Below are positions 20,072 to 26,902 of a stretch of DNA of 64,000 nucleotides, one piece after another (position 1 is the first letter of the stretch; each line of letters begins with the position of its first letter). The notes beneath the pieces are model-generated. The model did not search any database. It was not told where the DNA came from and saw nothing but the letters and a program-made list of their open reading frames with translations. The position numbers and the translations under genes are program-made. Origin of the DNA: Gammaproteobacteria bacterium (GTDB taxonomy: Bacteria > Pseudomonadota > Gammaproteobacteria > Xanthomonadales > Wenzhouxiangellaceae); NCBI GenBank assembly GCA_021772975.1, contig JAJFKY010000016.1, forward strand, positions 310,001 to 374,000, in the 5' to 3' direction.

Positions 20072-20696
20072 ATTAAATCTCCAAACTTAACACTCCCGCT
20101 CGTGGTACAAACCTCCAGATACAGAAGTTGAGCGCTTGAGGCTGGTGTACTCGCTGTCAGGCTGCTAAGTGATTGGTGTGTCATCCATGACAAAATAAGT
20201 CTGCTCCTTTGGTTAAATTTTCGTGATGTTGCCGGTGAGTTGAGCTGGTTATAAACAAAATCTTAAGGCATTGGCTGGTGCCTGCGCTGCCTGCAAGCCC
20301 TGACTGTATGATCAACACAAGCTGATTTAAATGATCTATCCGAAACCACCGTGAACACGCTGAGTACTATCGCATATCGAGCGTATAAAAAAAGTATCGA
20401 AAGCACGAGCCGTTGCTTAATTTTTCGTTGAATTTAAGCTGGGTGCGATGCGTTAAGCTGGCTGATTGGGCGGCGGCGCGGCCGGATGAAGGCGCTTTTG
20501 TTCTCGCTGCTGCGGAAATAATGGGCTGATAGGGCCGCGGTTATCCACTCACCACGTTAGTGGTCGGAAAAGTCAAATTGAATGCCGACTTTTCTCAATT
20601 GTTTGAGTAGCTATTGAAGGCAATACTGGAATCCGACTTGTAACGCTCAACCCGCATTATTAAAAGCTCGTTAATTTAATCAACGAGGATCATACG
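20072..20696. other. 625-base divergent intergenic region between the FlhD-like gene and the RiPP genes
   Basis: It should hold the promoter of the minus-strand FlhDC-like pair and that of the plus-strand small ORF/ATP-grasp genes. A clear hairpin GAAAAGTC-N12-GACTTTTC spans 20567-20594. I see no convincing gene: one open stretch near 20440-20530 has coding-like composition but no start with a ribosome-binding site. A CAATACTG octamer near 20620 resembles part of the precursor promoters but lacks the rest of the pattern. Confidence 0.55.
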
Positions 20697-20903
20697 TTGC
20701 CGCCAAAGCTGTCGGCTGAACATGAATCTGTGCTGGTGCGGATAAAGCCCGAACAATTGGTCAGTGTAATTGATCTGGCCAATTATTTCGGGCAATCAGC
20801 CCGGGCCATCAGTCCGGGCAGCGGATATTCAGCCGTCACCCGGGCTGCAGCAGGGCACAGACAGTGGCTAGGCCGGGCGCGGCTACATAAACCTGGAGTA
20901 AAC

Positions 20904-21062
20904 ATGAAAAATCAACCGATTCAAAAACCAGACAAGCTATTGCGAAGCAGCGATGCGGCGCGTCCGCTGGCCCGTATTTTAGCCCGCGAGTTACCCGAGC
21001 AGGTCATCCAGACACTGGTTAATGCGAACAGCAAGGACAAGCATCAACGGCGTTCGCGCTAA
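20904..21062 (+). CDS. small basic peptide upstream of the ATP-grasp gene, possible RiPP precursor
   Basis: 52 aa from the ATG at 20904, which has TGGAG five bases upstream. The peptide is polar and strongly basic at its C-terminus (KDKHQRRSR), with a central helix-like stretch (ARPLARILARELPEQVIQTL). It ends 28 bases before the ATP-grasp start and is probably co-transcribed. Position suggests a substrate or partner of that enzyme, but it lacks the Thr/Ser-plus-acidic core repeats of well-known graspetide precursors. The frame also stays open upstream to a TTG at 20697 with GAGG before it, which would give 121 aa; which start is used is unresolved. No family recognised. Confidence 0.5.
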   Translation: MKNQPIQKPDKLLRSSDAARPLARILARELPEQVIQTLVNANSKDKHQRRSR

Positions 21063-21090
21063 TCCTATAAGCACAATCAAGGAGACAATT

Positions 21091-22191
21091 ATGCACAAGC
21101 GCCCGTTGATTCTTTCGCCGCACTGGGATATCGGTGCGGCTGCAGTCCGCTGGGGGTTGGTCAAGAACGGAATCAACCCTGTCTGGTCAGCTTCGCTGGC
21201 TGAGAGCGCTATCGGCCCGCTAACGCTATACGGGAGTGACCAGTCAGAATGGCGTATGCGCAGCAATATCGATGGGTCATGGTTAAGTTCCGTCTGGTTT
21301 CGGCGGCCGCGAAAGCCCAAAGAGTTTCCTATGGCTCGCGCCTGTGATGCTGAGTGTTTGCGCATGGAATGGTCACTGCTGCATGACAATGTCTATGCCT
21401 TGAGCGATGAACTCAGTAATGTGCTGTGGATCAATACGCCAGCCGCATCAAAGCTGACGGAAAATAAGCTGGTGCAGCTGCGCGTGGCCCGGCAGTGTGG
21501 TTTACGCTTTCCGGAAACACTGGTTTCCAATAACCCGATTGATATCAGGCACTTTATCAATAAGCATGGCCGCGTGGTATACAAGGGTTTTTCGCGGTAC
21601 ACCTGGAAACAGGCATCGTCTGGGAGGATGTTTGCGCAATGGGTTAATACGCTTGATTCCGGCACTGAACTCGATGATGCATCACTGGCATTATGCCCAG
21701 GCGTATATCAGCCTTATGTTGACAAGAAGTGCGATGTGCGGGTGACTGTCGTAGGTGATCAGGTTTTTGCCATACAACTGAGTTCGGGGCAAGGTGATGG
21801 ACTTGTCGATTGGCGGCAACACGCGCTGACGGAGAAAGTTCAGGCGCACCAGTTAACGCTTCCAGACGCATATCAGTGCAAGCTTAAGCAGTTAATGCAA
21901 CGGCTAGGCATAGTCTATGGCTGTATAGATCTGGTGATAGATGCAGATGACCAGATTTACTTTCTGGAAGTGAATCAGGCGGGTGAATTTTTGTTTGTCG
22001 AAGAATTGGTGGATTGCATGCCCATGCTGCAAGCCATGTGCGCCATGCTGGCAACGGGCCGTACCGACTACTCGCTTGAAGCCTTATCGGCTGTTTCCTA
22101 TCGAGAATATCTGGACTCAGAGTCTTTTGCTGAATGGCATAGCAAGGTTAAAGATGACATGCATGCCGACACCAGGGTAATTCTTGAGTAA
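21091..22191 (+). CDS. ATP-grasp ligase of the RiPP-maturase (MvdC/MvdD-like) type
   Basis: 366 aa from the ATG at 21091, which has GGAG six bases upstream; a further in-frame start at 21022 lies inside the preceding small ORF and is rejected. The ATP-grasp fold shows KLTENKLVQLRVARQCGLRFPET (a central-domain start, residues about 117-139), VVYKGFSRYTW, the VDKKCDVRVTVVGDQVFA strand pair, the DWRQH motif and the metal-binding FLEVNQAGEF. These match the ATP-grasp enzymes that make lactones and lactams in microviridins and other graspetides. It lies between a small ORF and the lanthipeptide precursor/synthetase genes, so it may act on either type of peptide. The true substrate is unknown. Confidence 0.85.
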   Translation: MHKRPLILSPHWDIGAAAVRWGLVKNGINPVWSASLAESAIGPLTLYGSDQSEWRMRSNIDGSWLSSVWFRRPRKPKEFPMARACDAECLRMEWSLLHDNVYALSDELSNVLWINTPAASKLTENKLVQLRVARQCGLRFPETLVSNNPIDIRHFINKHGRVVYKGFSRYTWKQASSGRMFAQWVNTLDSGTELDDASLALCPGVYQPYVDKKCDVRVTVVGDQVFAIQLSSGQGDGLVDWRQHALTEKVQAHQLTLPDAYQCKLKQLMQRLGIVYGCIDLVIDADDQIYFLEVNQAGEFLFVEELVDCMPMLQAMCAMLATGRTDYSLEALSAVSYREYLDSESFAEWHSKVKDDMHADTRVILE

Positions 22192-22327
22192 TAAAAGTCG
22201 TCTGCCGGATTGCCGTGCAATGAACAGCAAGGGTGCGGGCCTGCTGTTGAGCTATCGCAACCCTGAGGCATTATCTGCTGTTTCCAGCGGTGTAGCGAAG
22301 TTAATGCCCAGCTTATTGCTGCAATAA
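22184..22327 (+). CDS. possible 47-residue ORF overlapping the end of the ATP-grasp gene
   Basis: The frame opens at a TTG (22184) six bases after AGGG and overlaps the ATP-grasp stop by eight bases; an internal ATG at 22220 would give 35 residues. The product has a hydrophobic C-terminal half (LLLSYRNPEALSAVSSGVAK and onward). No family recognised. The overlap with the preceding stop and the position ahead of the precursor gene are the only reasons to list it. It could equally be the relic of a larger gene or chance. Confidence 0.25.
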   Translation: MSNKSRLPDCRAMNSKGAGLLLSYRNPEALSAVSSGVAKLMPSLLLQ

Positions 22328-22554
22328 TCAAGCAGCGGCTTGTCTCACGTTTTAGTTAACGGCGGATAGCTGATGTTCAGCCAGGGCGGTTTTGAAAAGT
22401 GCCTGATGTTTAGCCGTTGTAGTCAATTCTACTGACCATTTTGTGCAGGCTTATCTGTTGCTGATCATCCTATTCAATTTATTTACGCTGTTTTTCAGCA
22501 AGCTCTTGGTTTAGTGCTTGAAAGCGCTTGCAGGAGACTGCGCTTTTACTATTG
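22328..22554. other. gap before the first precursor gene
   Basis: Together with the following promoter region, about 330 bases separate the last possible ORF from the precursor gene at 22655. I see no gene or clear repeat here. The sequence is A+T-rich with short poly-T runs. Confidence 0.5.
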
Positions 22555-22629
22555 TTACCGAATGCTCGATCGAAAATACTGTCTTTACGCCTTCAATTAA
22601 GAAGGTTCCAACGGTGACTGGGATGTCAC
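22555..22629 (+). promoter_or_regulatory. conserved promoter/operator region of precursor gene 1
   Basis: TTACCG (22555-22560), 16 bases, TACTGT (22577-22582), 31 bases, then the palindrome GTGAC-N6-GTCAC (22614-22629), which ends 25 bases before the ATG. The same parts with the same spacings occur before the other two precursor genes. The first two hexamers resemble a weak sigma-70 -35/-10 pair. If so, the palindrome lies in the 5' leader and could be an operator or an RNA hairpin. Confidence 0.7.
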
Positions 22630-22654
22630 AACAACTTATTGATAGGAGATGGTC

Positions 22655-22774
22655 ATGGAAAATATTCTTGCATTACAACAACTAACTGCTCATCAGGCAA
22701 CGGGTCCAATGGATATGGCTGGCAGCTTCGCCAGTATAGGCTGTGATGGTGATCCGGAGCATCAGGAAAAATAG
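22655..22774 (+). CDS. class III lanthipeptide precursor 1
   Basis: 39 aa, with AGGAG six bases before the ATG. The leader (about residues 1-22) starts MENILALQQL, close to the LxLQxL-type leader motif recognised by class III synthetases. The core holds MAGSFASIGCDGD, in which S24, S27 and C30 form the Ser-x2-Ser-x2-Cys pattern that class III enzymes turn into labionin or lanthionine. The tail is PEHQEK. It differs from the other two precursors mainly between residues 11 and 20. The LanKC gene follows about 150 bases later, after a hairpin. Identification rests on the motif, three-fold repetition and the adjacent synthetase. Confidence 0.87.
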   Translation: MENILALQQLTAHQATGPMDMAGSFASIGCDGDPEHQEK

Positions 22775-22815
22775 CTGCCACAGTGTTTTTTTTAGATCAA
22801 AAAATTAAATAATCG

Positions 22816-22854
22816 TGCGGGCGGGCAGCATTTAAGACGGCTTCCCGACCCGCA
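22816..22854 (+). terminator. hairpin between precursor 1 and lanKC, possible attenuator
   Basis: TGCGGGCGGG (22816-22825) pairs with CCCGACCCGCA (22844-22854) with one bulged base and an 18-base loop. There is no T run immediately after it. It could limit read-through from the abundant precursor transcript into the synthetase gene, or stabilise the precursor mRNA. Its right arm overlaps the upstream ATG at 22854, which argues against that codon as the LanKC start. Confidence 0.45.
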
Positions 22855-22925
22855 TGTCTTTAAAACCAACAGCCATCACGGCGTGGAATCATACGCAGTG
22901 TGCGGCAATCAGTAAGGTATCTAAC

Positions 22926-25643
22926 ATGGACTGTTTTAATCATGAGTCTTATACTGGACGATCAGATGGCAGGAATGCCTTCCTTTACACATTGGCCAGC
23001 AGCGAATATTTTGAGCCACTCGAAAAAGCCACTGCAATTGGCGATTATCAGGATTTGTTGCGTAACTATCTGCCGCGTGACTGGGTTCTGAAAAAAGCCG
23101 GACTTTGGTACCATGGCGCGCCATCCGAATCTGTTTTACCGTCAAGTGGATTCAAGCTGCACCTTTCCGCAACCCTTGATAACGCTGAACGGATTCTGTC
23201 GATTGTGGCGCCCATTTGTATTGCCGAGCGTGTCACCTTTAAGGTTATACAGTCTGCTAATCTGCTTGCGGTGGCAAACTCTAAATTCTTCCCGCGTGCG
23301 GCAGCGCATAAATTTATCACCATATACCCTGGATCAACGGACCAGTTTATTGCCTTATCTGAGTTGTTGAACGTTAAGACGCAAGCGTATGCCGGGCCAT
23401 ATATTCTGTCGGATAAGGCTGTTAGGGATAGCAAGGTGCTGTTTTACCGCTTTGGTGGATTTTTACCGGTTGCTCAACTAACGGTTCAGGGGGGTAAAAG
23501 ACTATTGATTCAGGCGCCGGATGGTCGATGGATAGATGATCTCAGAGTGCCGTACTTTCGATTGCCTGATGGGGTAACCGATCCATTGGCGTCCGGAAAC
23601 GCTGCCGGGCCGGCGGCGCAGGTGGTTTTGCATTCGCGCTATCAAATCATTGAGGTGATCACTTTTTCCAACTGTGGCGGTACTTATGTGGCCAAAGACT
23701 TAGAGTCTGGAGAAGAAGTACTGGTTAAAGAAGCCCGCCCGCTGGCGACGCTCTCACATATCCCGAAATGGCGTTTTTATGCTAAAGATGCGATGTTGAG
23801 AGAGCAAAGAATACTTAAGAAATTATCCTCGTTAGCCTGTGTGCCGGATGGTATTGAGTGCTTTGCAGAAGCCGGGCATACTTTTTCGGCTCAACAATTT
23901 ATCCAGGCACGGCCATTCAGGCAATATCGGGCGCAAGACAATATAGCGCTTATTCCGTTTGACGGTGACGGGCAAAAGGCAGATCAATTCTGTCACGCGT
24001 TTTGCAGGCTTGGATCGAATCTGATCAGATCGGTACTGGCCGTTCACAGGCGGCGGGTCATTATTGGTGATATATCTCCGGGCAATATCCTGGTAGACGA
24101 TTCGCAGGATGTTTATCTGGTGGATTTCGAGAGTGCCTGGGACAGGTCCTGGTCAAGCCAGGCTGATGAGTTGTCTTCAGTCTGGATGACGCCTGGGTTT
24201 AGTCCTGGTAAGCGTAGCAAACGCCGTCAGGTTAGTTATCAAGACGATTGGTATGCCGTGGGTATGGTTCTGTTCAGTATGCTGCTGCCGGTCAGTCGTT
24301 TGAATTCATTATCGCCAGGTGCGCACAATCGGTTTTTGGATGCCATCATTACCGCCGCGAAATTACCGGCCTGGGTTGCGCGAACAATTCGGCTATTGAC
24401 CGAGGCAAGGCCGCAGGCTGCATTGAAAATCCTGGAGTCGCACAGTCAACCCGGTTCATTGCATGCTAAGCATAGCCGGGTCAGTCAGCGCAAAGTCAAG
24501 CCAATAGATGCTTTGGCATTACGGGAGCTGACCACCACAACAGTGTCCCGGATATCAGCGCACATACTGGCCAGCTGTGATTTGAAACGTCAGGACCGGT
24601 TATGGCCATCCGATTATAAAGTATTCTCAACCAACCCCTTGAGTATTGCCTATGGCGCAGCGGGTCCCTTGCTGTTTCTGAAGCAGAATGATGTGGAGAT
24701 TCCGCACAAGATTGACCGGTGGTTCTGTCAGCAACCTGTCTCATTGGCTGAATATCCGCCAGGTCTTTATCTCGGTCTTGCCGGCGTTGCGTACACGCAC
24801 TGGCAGATCGGTCATAAAAACCGGGCTGTTGAAGCGCTTCGAATGGCTTTTCAATCTGAGCTTTTATATAACGACTGGGGAATGTTCTACGGGGCGGCAG
24901 GGTGCGGGCTGGTCAGTCTGCAGATGTACCTATGGACCAATGATGAGTTATTCCTTCACAAGGCCATTGAGATTGGCATAGCGGTTATCAACAATGCACG
25001 GCAGACCGAGCATGGGGTTGCCTGGCAGGACAGTCTGGGTGAAAAGATAGTCCCCGGATTTGCCTATGGCGCAAGCGGAGTGGCGTTATTTTTGCTGTAC
25101 CTGAGCCTGATCAGTCAGGACAAGAAATTTCTTGGCTATGCCAAAAAAGCTCTGGAGCACGAGATCGGGTCAATCAGTAGCGAATATCCTGCCAGCCAGC
25201 CCCGCTGGACCATGGATGGAAAACCCGGTGTGTGGACGCCTTACTGGCTACAGGGAGGCTGTGGCATTGGCAGTACCATGATCAGATTTTACACTGTCCT
25301 TGGGGACGATAGTTATCTGGCGCTGGCGCGGTCCATCGCGCGTGCTAACTATTCGCGTTTTGCAGTGCTTTCCGCACAGTTTGAGGGGCTGGCGGGCGTG
25401 GGCGAGTTGATGCTGGATATCAGCATGTGCACGGGTGAGCGAGAATTTGAAGATAAGGCACAGGAGATTGTCGAAAGCATCCATTTATATCAGCTTAAAA
25501 CCAAGACCGGGGTGGCATTTCCTGGCCGGTATCTATCTCGAATCAGTCATGATTTCGGCTACGGAAGCAGTGGTGTTGGCATGTTCCTGGGGCGATTTCT
25601 GAATAGAGGGAAAAGGCTATTACATGATCTGGACGGGCTATAG
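22926..25643 (+). CDS. lanKC: class III lanthipeptide synthetase LanKC
   Basis: 905 aa from the ATG at 22926, which has TAAGG about eight bases upstream; an in-frame ATG at 22854 lies in a hairpin without a ribosome-binding site. Three domains are expected: an N-terminal phospho-Ser/Thr lyase-like region (about 1-210), a Ser/Thr kinase (about 235-510) with K268 (VLVKEARP), D382 and N387 (GDISPGN) and D400 (VDFES), and a LanC-like cyclase (about 555-905). The cyclase has the Gly-rich repeats FYGAAGCG, AYGASGVA, QGGCGIG, EGLAGVG and YGSSGVG, but not the Cys/Cys-His zinc ligands of LanC and class IV enzymes (FEG stands where CHG would be). This points to class III. It phosphorylates Ser, eliminates phosphate and cyclises onto Cys. 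Confidence 0.9.
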   Translation: MDCFNHESYTGRSDGRNAFLYTLASSEYFEPLEKATAIGDYQDLLRNYLPRDWVLKKAGLWYHGAPSESVLPSSGFKLHLSATLDNAERILSIVAPICIAERVTFKVIQSANLLAVANSKFFPRAAAHKFITIYPGSTDQFIALSELLNVKTQAYAGPYILSDKAVRDSKVLFYRFGGFLPVAQLTVQGGKRLLIQAPDGRWIDDLRVPYFRLPDGVTDPLASGNAAGPAAQVVLHSRYQIIEVITFSNCGGTYVAKDLESGEEVLVKEARPLATLSHIPKWRFYAKDAMLREQRILKKLSSLACVPDGIECFAEAGHTFSAQQFIQARPFRQYRAQDNIALIPFDGDGQKADQFCHAFCRLGSNLIRSVLAVHRRRVIIGDISPGNILVDDSQDVYLVDFESAWDRSWSSQADELSSVWMTPGFSPGKRSKRRQVSYQDDWYAVGMVLFSMLLPVSRLNSLSPGAHNRFLDAIITAAKLPAWVARTIRLLTEARPQAALKILESHSQPGSLHAKHSRVSQRKVKPIDALALRELTTTTVSRISAHILASCDLKRQDRLWPSDYKVFSTNPLSIAYGAAGPLLFLKQNDVEIPHKIDRWFCQQPVSLAEYPPGLYLGLAGVAYTHWQIGHKNRAVEALRMAFQSELLYNDWGMFYGAAGCGLVSLQMYLWTNDELFLHKAIEIGIAVINNARQTEHGVAWQDSLGEKIVPGFAYGASGVALFLLYLSLISQDKKFLGYAKKALEHEIGSISSEYPASQPRWTMDGKPGVWTPYWLQGGCGIGSTMIRFYTVLGDDSYLALARSIARANYSRFAVLSAQFEGLAGVGELMLDISMCTGEREFEDKAQEIVESIHLYQLKTKTGVAFPGRYLSRISHDFGYGSSGVGMFLGRFLNRGKRLLHDLDGL

Positions 25644-26050
25644 TCCAGATCAATCTCCCCGTATTCGGGCTTGTCCAAGGCTGCTGGTGCCGGCGGTCAA
25701 TAGCTGGATTACGGACTATGCTGTCGTTGGGTGTACCGCGGTTGTGATGATGGTCACTCGTATCAGGCTCGGTAGCTGTTACCTGAGGAATCTCTGATTT
25801 AATCCGACAAGGCCGCTCCCACCAGGGGTTACGCACGAAATGGTCCAATCCTGCGTTGCGTTGCCTGGCTATAGACCGGCTATTGCACTGCGCAAAGACG
25901 CCTTGTCTTGGACCATTTCGTACCCCCAGGTAAATTATATGGTGCGGTCATGGCAGATAAATCAAAGGTTACCTAAAAGCATGCACGGCTATGAATTAAG
26001 CATAACCATGATGGGAAAAGGCCCCGTTTTGCCGCTATCTTTCAGGCTTT
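25644..26050. other. gap between lanKC and precursor 2
   Basis: About 500 bases including the next promoter region. The only clear structure is the inverted-repeat element at 25835-25921. The open frame across it has no ribosome-binding site and runs through the element and the promoter of precursor 2, so I do not call it a gene. Confidence 0.55.
25835..25921. repeat. 87-base hairpin element with perfect 14-base terminal inverted repeats
   Basis: The arm ACGAAATGGTCCAA (25835-25848) is the exact reverse complement of 25908-25921. The interior is G+C-rich and contains further short complementary segments (GCGTTGC and GCAAAGACGC). It looks like a small non-autonomous palindromic repeat (REP/MITE-like) dropped between lanKC and the second precursor. 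I see no second copy in the window. Confidence 0.7.
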
Positions 26051-26125
26051 TTATCGTGCTGGAGAAGGTCAATACTGTAATCGCAGCTTCAGTATGGAAG
26101 GTGCCTCGTGTGACGAGAGTGTCAC
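26051..26125 (+). promoter_or_regulatory. conserved promoter/operator region of precursor gene 2
   Basis: TTATCG (26051-26056), 16 bases, TACTGT (26073-26078), 31 bases, GTGAC-N6-GTCAC (26110-26125), then 25 bases to the ATG. In this copy the extended palindrome is TGTGAC-N6-GTCACA. An additional inverted pair ATACTG-N12-CAGTAT overlaps the -10-like element. Confidence 0.75.
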
Positions 26126-26150
26126 AATTGTTTAGCTATTGGAGATTATC

Positions 26151-26261
26151 ATGGAAAATGTACTTTCATTGCAGTATTTGAAAGCCGACGAAGGCAAAAG
26201 CAACAACGAAATGGCCGGCAGTTTTGCCAGCCTGGGTTGTGATGGTGATCAGGAACGGTAA
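26151..26261 (+). CDS. class III lanthipeptide precursor 2
   Basis: 36 aa, with GGAG six bases before the ATG. The leader begins MENVLSLQYL and is followed by a charged spacer (KADEGKSNNE). The core is MAGSFASLGCDGD with S24, S27 and C30, identical in position to precursors 1 and 3; the tail is QER. A strong factor-independent terminator follows at 26306-26346, so this gene is probably a monocistronic unit with its own promoter. It shares more sequence, coding and upstream, with precursor 3 than with precursor 1, consistent with a recent tandem duplication. Confidence 0.88.
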   Translation: MENVLSLQYLKADEGKSNNEMAGSFASLGCDGDQER

Positions 26262-26305
26262 AACTGTTCTTTGCTATAGCTTACATCAATCGTAAGCGAC
26301 CAGAA

Positions 26306-26346
26306 GGGCCGGCAAGCATGAATAATGGCTTGCCGGCCCATTTTTA
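26306..26346 (+). terminator. factor-independent terminator after precursor 2
   Basis: A 12-base stem (GGGCCGGCAAGC, 26306-26317, pairing with 26328-26339) with a 10-base loop is followed by ATTTTTAT. It isolates precursor 2 from precursor 3. Confidence 0.85.
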
Positions 26347-26575
26347 TGTAAACAGGCAAACCCAAAGTGTCGCTGGGGAAATAATCTAAACTGCTTTACT
26401 TTGTAAAAAGACTGAATAAATACAATTGCCTGCTGCAAATATAGAACAATATAATGCTAACCAAACCTGTCTAGCCAGTTTAGGGTGGTTCATGCATTTT
26501 AACTGGACACGCATCCTGCTGCTGAATTTCAGACCCTATCGAAAAGATACGTGTCATGTCGATCTTTTGCGCTTT

Positions 26576-26650
26576 TTATCAGCTCATCTCTAGTCAATAC
26601 TGTAATTGCATTTTCAATGCGGAAGATGCCTCAAGTGACGAGCATGTCAC
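26576..26650 (+). promoter_or_regulatory. conserved promoter/operator region of precursor gene 3
   Basis: TTATCA (26576-26581), 16 bases, TACTGT (26598-26603), 31 bases, GTGAC-N6-GTCAC (26635-26650), then 24 bases to the ATG. Between the terminator of precursor 2 and this region (26347-26575) I see nothing else of note. Confidence 0.75.
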
Positions 26651-26674
26651 GACCTTTTAAGTATGGAGATAATT

Positions 26675-26794
26675 ATGGAAAATGTACTTTCTTTACAGCA
26701 CCTGAAGTCTGATGAAACCACCAACAACGCAGAAATGGCCGGCAGCTTTGCCAGTCTGGGTTGTGACGGTGACCAGGCCCTGAATGACAGCTAA
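26675..26794 (+). CDS. class III lanthipeptide precursor 3
   Basis: 39 aa, with GGAG eight bases before the ATG. The leader MENVLSLQHL is followed by the spacer KSDETTNNAE, the core MAGSFASLGCDGD (S24, S27, C30) and the tail QALNDS. The core is identical to that of precursor 2, while the spacer and tail differ. Modified products of the two would therefore share the ring region and differ at the C-terminus. It lies about 110 bases before a Sel1-repeat membrane protein gene. Confidence 0.88.
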   Translation: MENVLSLQHLKSDETTNNAEMAGSFASLGCDGDQALNDS

Positions 26795-26902
26795 GCACAT
26801 AAGCTATTAGTTGTAATGCGGGACTTATGATGCAACAGGTTCGCATGATTTGTCCCGCATTTTTAATGCTGGTAGCAGTGTCAACGGATCAGGTATAGTA
26901 GC

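Noticed and set aside
20440-20530. Coding-like open stretch in the divergent RiPP control region
   Set aside because: No start codon with a ribosome-binding site, and it ends in a stop after about 28 residues from the only GTG.
22555-22629. Classical FlhDC box at the precursor promoters
   Set aside because: I could not find the AAATAGCG-type inverted boxes known for E. coli FlhD4C2; any binding by the FlhDC-like pair would use a different site.
26110-26125. CRP-binding site at the precursor palindrome
   Set aside because: The half-sites TGTGA and TCACA are eight bases apart in this copy and not the six of the CRP consensus, and the other two copies lack the outer bases.
25840-26181. Open frame between lanKC and precursor 2
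   Set aside because: It runs through the inverted-repeat element, the conserved promoter region and into precursor 2; no family features.
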